The translations under genes and the position numbers were made by a program. From Opisthocomus hoazin (Eukaryota; Chordata; Aves; Opisthocomiformes; Opisthocomidae), in the NCBI RefSeq assembly GCF_030867145.1, contig NC_134420.1, positions 8,897,823 to 8,961,822 of the forward strand: 64,000 nucleotides of DNA. The letters are read 5' to 3'. The notes under the pieces were generated by a model that did not search any database, was not told where the DNA came from, and saw only the letters and a program-made list of their open reading frames with translations. Below are positions 40,331 to 50,233 of this stretch, in pieces (the stretch's first letter is position 1; every line of letters begins with the position of its first letter).

Positions 40331-41941
40331 TTTTTAATTTTTCTTTAATTTTAAACTAGAATAGCTTATAACAGGTCAGCACTGAAAACTAATAGATTTA
40401 AATAACTTGCTATCTAAAAGTAAAAATAGCCTCAGACTGAAAGGACTGTCCTCCAACTAATTAATGATACTACCTAAATATTAAGTCATTTGCATGGCTC
40501 AGGCTATAAAGAACTCAGCAAAGTTTTATTCACTATTCAGAATGACAATCTCATATTTCATAGAAAATTAGTTTTCCAGGCAGAAAGAAAAAGTTATGAT
40601 AGACTGAATTTTACTCCTCAGTCTGTTCATGTCCAGGAATGACATATTTCCAGACACTACAACACTGCTTGTGACTTTGCAAATAGCAGTGCATGTGACC
40701 ACAGCAAATAAAAGCCAACAGCAACAAGAAGTGACAACTTGTGATGGCCTGCAGGAGAGTAATCACATTACAGTACCTCCACAGAACAAGAAAGGTAATG
40801 TATGTCGGTACCAAACTCGCTGCAAAGCTCACAATGTTCTGTTTGTGCAACAGAAGCCTTGCTATACTTACAGTGCTATCTCATCTCCTCTGGTTAAATT
40901 CCACCAATTCAGAATAAAACATACCAACTTTTTTCCATTGTTTCAAAACAATTTCCAGAAGCTATTTAATTACATGTGCATGTTGAACTCGGAATGAATG
41001 AATCACGCCAGTCACATGAAACTTACAATCAGGTTTTCCATCTGCTATTGTGCTGAAGTTCAGAGACAAAACTAAAACCTGGACAAATTTAAGACCAAAA
41101 GAGAAATACAGGGTAATAATTGGCTACTATTGCTCCTCATTTAGTAGAAAAGAATGATATGGAATGGAAATAAATGGAAGTGGAAAGGAGTGTACTGCAT
41201 GTACACATCTGTGTATACATGTGATGATTATAGCCACATTAAGACAAAAAGAGAAATGCAGCAGTTTAGTTTGATTTAATCCAACTAGGTCATATAAGAA
41301 TTTAAATCTTTATTCTTTGTTTAATAGTTATCCTGATGAATGTAAGTAAGGCGCAAGTCTACAGCGATCTAATCGATGCACAAGTTTTTTCATTAAGAGT
41401 TTTGGGAGACTTCAGTCCATGCAACATTGGAGGAATACAGGAAGCAACCATAAGAAGGTGCTTTTTTCAGACCTCATTTTGAAAGTTCTCTATCTTTTTC
41501 CCTCTTTTCTCCTCCTGTCTTTGTGTTAGCACTACAGAAACCTTGCTGAGGTCAAGTTTCTACATTTAACTATTTAATCAGGCTCTTTTTTAACTAGTCA
41601 GACTCATGATGGCTTTGTTGGCTTATGTTGTTGTTGCAAAGATGTCCCACACTTACACAAGGAGCTGTGTCTTCCTTTGGAACAAGTTTATCACGCCCAT
41701 GGAAGTCTTTTATAAAAAACAATCATTTTCCTGGGTATTTCCTTTTTTTGATTGTGACTAAATTGCAGATGCTCATCTCTATTTTAAAACACTCAGTGCT
41801 GAAGCAGCTACAGAAACCTGTCCGGATGAAATTGCAGCAACCAGACAACGCAAGGCCAAGAAGACTTTCTCAGCCACAGCATGCTTAGAATTCTTCAAAA
41901 AAATTGGTTCTGAGGCATTACTGCAGTCAAACTGGTAAGTT
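40331..41941. other. AT-rich non-coding DNA, no gene recognised
   Basis: No transposon or gene recognised. A 122-codon plus-strand frame (40629-40997) and a 79-codon minus-strand frame (40611-40850) overlap almost completely; neither has a recognised domain. Confidence 0.5.
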
Positions 41942-42360
41942 CACAGAATCAAAGAATGGTTGAGGTTGGAAGGGACCTCTAGAGTTTGTCTAGTCCAGCT
42001 CCCTGCTCAAAGAAGGGTCAAGACAGAGCAAACTGCTCCAGGGTTTCTCCTGGCATTTTGAATGTCTCCAGGCATGAGATTCCATAACACCTCTGGGCAA
42101 ACGGTTCAGTGTTTGACCACCCTCACAGTAAATTTTTTTGTCTTATGTTTATGCGGAATTTCTGCACCTCAATTTGTGCCCAGTGTTTCTTATGCATTCA
42201 CTGAATACTACTGAGAAGAATCAGGATCCATCTTCTCTGCTCCCCCTGTCCTAGCCTACACTGGTGGACTGGATACCTCTCCAGCTGCAGGACTTAGCAT
42301 TGTCCTTTACTGAACTTTATGGAATGCCTGTCTGCCTATTTATTCGTTCTTTCTCCAGCA
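41942..42360 (-). mobile_element. CR1 LINE 3' end, minus orientation, with internal deletion
   Basis: Reading the minus strand, the element ends with CR1 tail units (CACAGAATCAAAGAATGG on the plus strand at 41942) and the diagnostic GGTTGGAAGGGACCTC. It can be followed to about 42245. The text then resumes at about 42250 with a segment that matches 46048-46155 of the better CR1 copy (CTGCAGGACTTAGCATTG against the usual GTGCAGGACCCTGCATTTG), so about 400 bp of the CR1 body is missing. The frame is destroyed. This is older than the copies at 45.3 and 49.2 kb. Confidence 0.85.
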
Positions 42361-43060
42361 GTGCTTCTAATGTGCAGAAGTTCTTTAAGACTTATAAGTA
42401 GAAAGAATAATGCATATTGCCCAATTCACTAAGCACATAATTTATGTAGAAGGTAGAGAAAGGTCCTGAAGAAAATGAGGGTTAAGCTTCATAACTATGA
42501 CCTCATAGATATTCATTCCATTCAGGCGAAAGGCTCACTCCTAATGGACTACAGCTTAAAAAAATACTACCTATGAAGGGATATATTCAGATTTCATAGC
42601 AAGTAACTCCAGATATTACTCTAAAAAATATTACTTAAAAATCAAAGGTGCTGTTCTCCATTCAACCACATATACATCTCCTGCCAGAGAGGAGAAGGAG
42701 GAAAAATTGATCTCCTGTCATTTTTTTGCACTCTAATTTACCAAGTGAAGTAAAGATAATTTATAACAGAACTTAATGCTGTTTCAGTGCTCCGTTGGTT
42801 ACAACCCATGGCGTCAGCAGCTACACATTTGCCAGACCAATTCAAACATCTTTTTTATTTTCCCTGCTCATACTGTGCTTTCTACACTAAACATAATAAC
42901 GTATATACAAGTGGCTGCATTCTGTGTGTCAAATGAGTCCATTAGATTGAGTTGTGCTTTCCAATGGAGTTTTAGAACTTCACACAAGTAAGTGGAACTG
43001 AGTACTGAGCATCTAGTTTTATTTAAGTATCAAATTTTCATGTAAAATGTATAATCCTCC
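42361..43060. other. AT-rich non-coding DNA, nothing recognised
   Basis: No gene or repeat recognised. Confidence 0.5.
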
Positions 43061-43089
43061 TATTATTCTATATAGAATATAGAATAATA
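43061..43089. repeat. 29-bp A/T-rich perfect inverted repeat
   Basis: Arms TATTATTCTATAT and ATATAGAATAATA (13 bp each) around a 3-nt AGA spacer. It sits at the left edge of a TA-rich low-complexity stretch reaching about 43200. Probably a product of low-complexity sequence evolution. Confidence 0.85.
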
Positions 43090-45339
43090 TAATGTACATA
43101 CAACATATTAGTAGACATTTACTGTAATAATATTCTGTATGTAATAACATAGTTTATATTATATTATGTTCCATTCTATAACATTACATATGTTACTATA
43201 AATTGGGCTGAACAGACGAATTAATTAGCTGCAATTGTTGATGCGAATTCTTACTGGTCTGACAAGTCAATGAATATACACCCTTAAGAATAGGCAGTAG
43301 AGGTACAAAGGGAGAAAAATACTATGGAAAACACAGTACATGATAGTAGACATGGAGGCAATTTTTATATCTCTATGTGAAAAGTAATGATACACACTCC
43401 ACAGGGATGGAGAATTCAGAATTATGATCCTAGCTAGGTTAAGAATAAAAACACTTCCATAGCTGTGGAATCAATGCCAGTTTACTTTTTCTGGATGCAT
43501 CAAACAAGATATGTCCACTAAATCCTGCGTCCGAGGACAGAAATGTTGGGCTGAATCTGAAGTTACATGTTAGGATGAAGTGCAGAAAAGAAATATCTGG
43601 GTTGATTCTTAGACACATCATGCAATTGGCATCAAAGATACTTTTGTAGCACTACACGATTTCACAATGAAGGCAGAGTTGAGCGTTTCATCATGACTGA
43701 GTTATATTTAAATGCTGGTTTTGAAGGAAATATTTTAGTAGTAACTTGTGCTTACATACAAATGCTGGAAGTGTGGTTACATAGTCTGCGATTAAAGAAA
43801 ACGAGGCACACAAAGGCTTAATCTATATCTTATTATCCATTGTGCCACTGATGTCATCGCTACCATAAACTGAAAGTGCCACCAAGGAGATAAATAGTTC
43901 CATCACACGGAGTAGGAAGGCTCTGAATATATCAGTGGGTTCTTTTTTCAACAGTACTGACAGGTTATATGTCCAGTTACTCCTCAGGCAGTTTTGTGGA
44001 ATATTTAGCTGAGGCTATCATGCTCTTCTTATTACAACTATTTTCATCAGCATTCTCTGTATTGTTTTAATAATCATGAATCTTTTTTTTTTACCTCTTT
44101 GATCTGAAAGTAGCAGTAAACCTTGAAATAACAAGAAAATGCTCACAATGAAGAGAGTCTTCTCTCTTCCTAAAATGTGGTCAGGGAATGCTATCTCACT
44201 TTTGAGGAGAGTCAAAAAACCCTGAAAACTCTGCTCCTAGCTGGGATAAAATCTGTGTTACTTCTCTGAAAGTGGTTAGGACTCAACGAGAAGTAAGCAT
44301 ACTGCTTACATAAACATTAATTGAGGCACACAGCCCAAAGAATTTAAGACTCCTTTTAATGACTTACAAATGCTACATCTTCCTCACATACTTCTCCCAC
44401 GATAGGAGGATTATTTATAGATACAGTCATCCTTTGAACTTATTTATTTAAAACCTTGTACTAAAAATCTTTGGTCTTAATAACAGAGAGATATATTCAG
44501 GAATAAGAAAAAAATCTCATAAGAATATATACTAAAATGCTTAATTAAATTTATAGCACAAAGATACAACTATTTGTTAGAAAACAGCCCTGAAGGAAAG
44601 CTCAAAGAAATAATTCTTAGCCGCCTTAAACAATAGAGCTGGAATGATGTCTTGTTTATAGACCACATACAAGGACAGAAGAGATAAACTGTGTGTGTGT
44701 TATCCCATTGAAACTGTAAGAAAAACCTCTCTGATTAAAGAAGAACCTACAGAAAAAAAAGACATGCAACCACTGAAAAAAGGATGAAAAAATATCCATA
44801 TATTAAAATGCTAGAATTACAAAAAACCATAGCTTTATTCATGAGTTCATTTAATGACTATATGCCATTTTTAGCTCAATTTAAGGGCAACAACCTACAC
44901 AACGGATTAAAAAAATAAGTTCAGATTTGCTTTTCCGTTCTAAGACCTTGATACAGTAAACTTACCACTTAAGATATTGCCAATTTTTCCTCCACAGAAG
45001 TTGCATTAGTGGCTCACTGGAGAACTATGATTCATCCTCACTGTGCAATCATCTGAAACCCTTAAAAATAGATAATAATTGAGACTTAGTTTTTTAAAAA
45101 ATACATTAAGAAAAACAAAAAAGCCCCACCGTAGTATAAATACGCTCTAAATAGCTACAAATTAAATATTTACCACTTAGAGAACAAATGCCTTTGCAAT
45201 GTAGCCTACACCCCACACAAAATGCAGAATGTACAGCTGGCAATCCTTTGATTTCCAGTAATGATTATACACATTGGCAAGTCCAGAATTCTGTATATGC
45301 ATTTATTAGAAATGCAAGAAATCAAACATTCCACAGAAG
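43090..45339. other. AT-rich non-coding DNA, nothing recognised
   Basis: 43.09-43.2 kb is TA-rich low complexity. Beyond it no gene, RNA or transposon is recognised. A small hairpin GAAGAGAG/CTCTCTTC lies at 44150-44169. Confidence 0.5.
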
Positions 45340-46322
45340 CACAGAATCACAAAATGTTCGGGGTTGGAAGTGACCTCTGTGGGTCATCTAGTCCAACTTC
45401 CCTGCCGAAGCAGGGTCACCTACAGCAGGCTGCACAAGACCTTGTCGAAGCAGGTCTTGAATATGTCCAGAGAAGGAGACTCCACAACCTCCCTGGGCAG
45501 CCTGTTCCAATGCTCCATCACCCTCAGAAGGAAGAAGTTCTTCCTCATGTTCAGACGGAACTTCCTGTGCCTCAGTATGTGCCCATTGCCCCTTGTCCTG
45601 TCGCTGGGAACCACTGAAAAGAGTTTGGCCCCATCCTCCTGACACCCACCCTTGAGATATTTATAAACATTTATTAGGTCCCCTCTCAGCCTTCTCTTCT
45701 TCAGGCTGAACAAGCCCAGCTCCCTCAGCCTCTCCTCGTAGGAGAGATGCTCCAGTCCCCTCACCATCCTCGTAGCCCTCCGCTGGACTCTCTCCAGTAG
45801 CTCTTCATCTTTCTTGAACTGGGGAGACCAGAACTGGACAGAGTACTCCAGATGAGGCCTCACTAGGGCAGAGTAGAGGGGAAGGAGAACCTCCCTCGAC
45901 CTGCTGGCCACACTCTTCTTAATGCACCCCAGGATCCCATTGGCCTTCTTGGCAGCCAGGGCACACTGCTGGCTCATGGTCAACCTGTCGTCCACCAGGA
46001 CACCCAGGTCCCTCTCCACACAGCTGCTCTCCAGCAGGTCCGCCCCAAGCCTGTACTGGTGCATGGGGTTGCTCCTCCCCAGGTGCAGGACCCTGCATTT
46101 GCCCTTGTTGAACATCATCAGGTTCCTCTCTGCCCAACTTTCCAGCCTGTCCAGGTCATGCTGAATGGCAGCACAGCCTTCTGGTGTATCCACCACTCCT
46201 CCCAGTTTTGTGTCATCAGCAAACTTGCTGAGGGTACATTCTAACTCTTCATCCAGGTCATTGATGAAGCAGCTAAACAAGACTGGGCCCAGTACTGACG
46301 CCTGAGGGACACCACTACTTAC
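45340..46322 (-). mobile_element. CR1 LINE, young 5'-truncated copy A
   Basis: A 983-bp CR1 3' portion on the minus strand. Its 3' end (left) carries two 8-bp tail units (CACAGAAT, CACAAAAT on the plus strand) followed by the CR1 3' UTR core (GGGTTGGAAGTGACCTC). Its body encodes the C-terminal part of ORF2. The 5' end stops at 46322, inside the codons just before the SGVPQ motif of reverse transcriptase. It lies exactly 3,911 bp from copy B, which is truncated at the same base. Flanking sequences differ, and no target-site duplication is evident, as is usual for CR1. Its high GC content contrasts sharply with its surroundings. Confidence 0.95.
45420..46322 (-). pseudogene. CR1 ORF2 C-terminal fragment (reverse transcriptase), copy A
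   Basis: An open frame of 300 codons runs without a stop from the truncation point at 46322 to a TAG at 45420-45422. The translation shows, in order, SGVPQAS (reverse transcriptase motif 4; most CR1 copies have PQGS), INDLDEELE, the catalytic FADD, then [10 protein letters not shown], the thumb/C-terminal region with LVRPHLEY and SDRTRGNGH, and the conserved [12 protein letters not shown] near the end. The endonuclease domain and the first part of the reverse transcriptase, including the first catalytic Asp, are absent, so the fragment cannot be an active polymerase. The clean frame indicates recent insertion rather than selection. No promoter is evident. Confidence 0.92.
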
Positions 46323-49242
46323 AGACCTAAATTATCCTTGGGAAAAAAGTAATTGCAGGTAGAACAAAATGTTATGTTTTCTTTACCAGCTGAAATAGTA
46401 TGAAATGAAAAAGAAAAATTTCGATGCCTCTGAAAAATGAATCTACTTCTGTCAGATGTTGTACACATACATGTAACAGAAAGCTCTTCTTCAGAGACCT
46501 TTCAGACAAAGTAAGATACAGAAAGAAAACTGTTATTAAGTCTAATTAGTTTAGCCACACAAAAAGATGAATATGCTGTGTAAAATTTTTTAATGTGTAT
46601 TCATAGATGATATATGGTAATGCTAGAAAAACAGTATAATGTAGCAGTGTCTTAGAAGTTACTCAGTGACTTCAGCAACAGACTCCTTAACAGTGGAAAG
46701 CGTATGGTCTGCTAGCGCACATTAGAGTTACAGTGGGTGCTGCAGAACAGAAAGAGGGGCTTGATTGTCCATACTACACTTTTAAGCTAACTGCATATTT
46801 TGACTAGAGCATGCATGCTTTGAATGTTTCAAATAAAAAGATATGCTAAACTCTAGAAAAGTCACAATTGCTTAATTTAACCTCTGATTCCTATTAAACA
46901 TACAGGTATATGTTTTTGTATTTGTTTAAATGTTTAATTCTAAATAACTTTTTATTCCACTAGCAAAGATAGAAACTCTCCTTTAGAACAACACATCCCA
47001 AACATAACACTGTTTTGTCTTGTTGTATACCATCACAATAAGGGATACCACAAGCTATTTCTTGTGCCCACAATTTCTGGATTATGCTTATTGTCCATGT
47101 CCACATTGTTATGATTGTTCCTAGTCATGCATTACAGCTATTGTTTTAGAGAGAATCCTCCCACTATCAGGATTTTATGCTGAACCAGATTTTCAGATTG
47201 AATAACATAACGTCATATACCTCGGTCATTTTAAAACACCTGTTTCTTGATAGCATTCTTTTAAATACTATTTGCTTGCTACACATACTTCAGAATAATT
47301 GATTATTGAATATTTAGATTACCTTTCTGCAATTCATACAGAAATCATAACCCTTGAGAATATATACTATATATATTAATAATAAATATAGTAATATATT
47401 TATTGTAATATATACAAACTCTGTTTTTATATTGTGCAATACTACTCAGTGAATGCAAATTTTATGAAAGAGGTGAATCATCACTATAGGAGTTGTGTGA
47501 TCAAATCAGAAACTGTCACTGAAATGATGCTTGTGAAATTACCTGTCATCCTCTGGAACAAAGTCTAACACAGACGGCACACAAGTTACTTTTTGATGAC
47601 AGAAATGGCAATACTTTGACCAGGAGAAATTCATTGTTCATGGAACTGTTGAAAAGAAAAGGCACAAGAAAATACTAACGACATTATTCATCCATCATGC
47701 CTATTTGAGGTCAGTCAGGTGAATATCCTAAGCTTTTTCAATGTGCTCGTAGAGAAAACAGAGCCAAAGTATGAAGAAAAAATTTATCAGTCTTGTAAAT
47801 TTTAAGAGGAACGTGTCCTATTTTAAAAATCTCATGTTCAGCTGCAATAACATGTTCAGGTGTGAAAAACACATCTCATACCTCAACAGAATCCACATTC
47901 CACAGCTGACATTGCACACCACACTTAGGAGAGATGCTGCCTCTCCAAAGAAATATGATTTAATACAAGACAAAGAATACAACATCAATAAAGTTTTGTG
48001 TTTCCTTGGGTTTTTTTTTCCTTTTCTTCACTTTCAACTGTAATTATAGTAGCTTTGATGCTGTTCTAACATGCACAAACACGGAACTGTTCTGAAGGTG
48101 TTGCATACCACTTAGGATTGCTAATATACAACATATTGCCTCCCCCTCTTGCCCATTTTTGCACATATTTGCCATATTTGGGCCCAAATACCATACTTCT
48201 GACCCAGTTCTAACTCAGAATACTTTTTCTGGAAAGAGAGAAGAGAAGATGGGAAAACACGCAAATATATTACAATTTCTTACAATAGAGTCAAGGTCCT
48301 TCGATAGTTGTAGTTTCTGATTTTTTACAACTGAAGGTTCCTTAGCCTTCTAGGCAGTTCCCTAACTGAAAATGCCCATCTCAGACAGACTTGGGAGAAT
48401 CAGGTTCAAGTCTAATCAGAATGTGGACCTGTACTCAGGTCGCCCCTATCAAATTCTAGTCTCATATCTCTGTCTTAAAAAATATTTGAAAAGAACTTAG
48501 CTCAGTAAGAGCACTTTAGACATTTTCTAACTTTGGCAGGACAGAAAAACTGTTTCATACAAGTTTAACTACAAAACAAACAGAAAAAAAATCACTATTT
48601 ATCTTCTCTCTTCCTTCAAATTTTCTAAACATACTTATTCCTTCCAATTTTAATTGCAAGGCATTTTCAGCACGAAAAAAAATACTGTCCTTCAAATAAC
48701 TACAAATCCTACTTGATATACATCAGTATATTGATTGCTGTATGGTAGATGTGCAGTTCTTCTATCAGCAATCTGTACTGTGACTAAACGGAGATGGGAG
48801 GAAGACTGTGAAGATTGTACAGTCTGGTAAATCTGCCTTCTTGAGAACAGAAACAGAGGTAGCAATTGTTCAGTGCATCCTTTTTCATCATTCATTCAGT
48901 GACACACATCTAGCATAGCTGAAGTGAGAATGTTATCACTTTTGTCAGGATTTCAGAACAAAAAGAATCAAACACCCTTCAGTTGTGCTTCTGACCTTCC
49001 TGCCAAGATAGGCCCAGTACCGGGTGAATTCACATCACTCTTTCACTCTTTGCACAGTTTGTCCACTTTCTCATTAATAGGTAAAAGTCTGAAAAGAAAT
49101 TGTTACTGACTACAGAGCAACAAAAACACTTTCCACACAATAGCAACAATCTACTGAGCATTTTGCTTATACATAGAAACCCCCCCACATTTCAATCGTT
49201 TTTTTAAATCATGCTAAGTGAATGGCTAAGGGAATGAATAAT
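46323..49242. other. AT-rich non-coding DNA between two CR1 copies
   Basis: About 2.9 kb with no gene or recognised transposon. It includes an A/T low-complexity run at 47359-47416 (TATATACTATATATATTAAT type). The 90-codon frame at 47771-48043 has no domain. Confidence 0.5.
47359..47416. repeat. A/T-rich low-complexity tract
   Basis: 58 bp of nearly pure A and T with TATATA and AATAATAAATATAG units; simple sequence. Confidence 0.8.
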
Positions 49243-50233
49243 CACAGAATCACAAAATCACAGAATGGTAGGGGTTGGAAGGGACCTCTGTGGGTCATCT
49301 AGTCCAACTTCCCTGCCGAAGCAGGGTCACCTACAGTAGGCTGCACAGGACCTTGTCCAGGCGGGTCTTGAATATCTCCAGAGAAGGAGACTCCACAACC
49401 TCCCTGGGCAGCCTGTTCCCGGGCTCCGTCACCCTCAGAAGGAAGAAGTTCCTTCTCATGTTCAGACAGAACTTCCTGTGCTTCAGTTTGTGCCCGTTGC
49501 CCCTTGTCCTGTTGCTGGGCACTACTGAAAAGAGTTTGGCCCCATCCTCCTGACACCCACCCTTGAGATATTTATAAACATTTATTAGGTCCCCTCTCAG
49601 CCTTCTCTTCTTCAGGCTGAACAAGCCCAGCTCCCTCAGCCTCTCCTCGTAGGAGAGATGCTCCAGTCCCCTCACCATCCTCGTAGCCCTCCGCTGGACT
49701 CTCTCCAGTAGCTCTTCATCTTTCTTGAACTGGGGAGACCAGAACTGGACAGAGTACTCCAGATGAGGCCTCACTAGGGCAGAGTAGAGGGGAAGGAGAA
49801 CCTCCCTCGACCTGCTGGCCACACTCTTCTTAATGCACCCCAGGATCCCATTGGCCTTCTTGGCAGCCAGGGCACACTGCTGGCTCATGGTTAACCTGTC
49901 GTCCACCAGGACACCCAGGTCCCTCTCCACACAGCTGCTCTCCAGCAGGTCCGCCCCAAGCCTGTACTGGTGCATGAGGTTGTTCCTCCCCAGGTGCAGG
50001 ACCCTGCATTTGCCCTTGTAGAACATCATCAGGTTCCTCTCTGCCCAACTTTCCAGCCTGTCCAGGTCATGCTGAATGGCAGCACAGCCTTCTGGTGTAT
50101 CCACCACTCCTCCCAGTTTTGTGTCATCAGCAAACTTGCTGAGGGTACATTCTAACTCTTCATCCAGGTCATTGATGAAGAAGTTAAACAAGGCTTGGCC
50201 CAGTACTGACGCCTGAGGGACACCACTAGTTAC
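49243..50233 (-). mobile_element. CR1 LINE, young 5'-truncated copy B
   Basis: A 991-bp CR1 3' portion on the minus strand, collinear with copy A at a constant offset of 3,911 bp with no indels in the body. Its tail has three 8-bp units (CACAGAAT, CACAAAAT, CACAGAAT), one more than copy A. It is truncated at 50233, the same element position as copy A. By eye, differences from A are about 20 in the 252 bp nearest the 3' end, none in the next 368 bp (49524-49891), and about 9 in the remaining 342 bp. Flanks differ from those of A, so this is not a simple segmental duplication. Confidence 0.95.
49331..50233 (-). pseudogene. CR1 ORF2 C-terminal fragment (reverse transcriptase), copy B
   Basis: 300 codons are open from the truncation point to a TAG at 49331-49333. 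The same frame continues upstream into host flank for about 16 codons, giving a 316-residue translation whose first residues are not CR1. Motifs are as in copy A: SGVPQAS, then FADD at about residues 50-53 of that translation, then [25 protein letters not shown] and [12 protein letters not shown]. Endonuclease and N-terminal reverse transcriptase are missing, so it is a dead fragment. It shares the unusual PQAS variant with copy A, which supports membership of one subfamily. Confidence 0.92.

Noticed and set aside
40611..40997. 122-codon plus and 79-codon minus frames
   Set aside because: They overlap nearly completely and neither shows known motifs.
44150..44169. Small hairpin GAAGAGAG/CTCTCTTC
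   Set aside because: 8-bp purine/pyrimidine stem in a skewed context; expected by chance at this length.
45364..46244. Other open frames on both strands inside the CR1 copies (also 49275-50155)
   Set aside because: They are alternative phases of the GC-rich CR1 ORF2; the true frame is identified by SGVPQ, FADD and RLPREVVE motifs.
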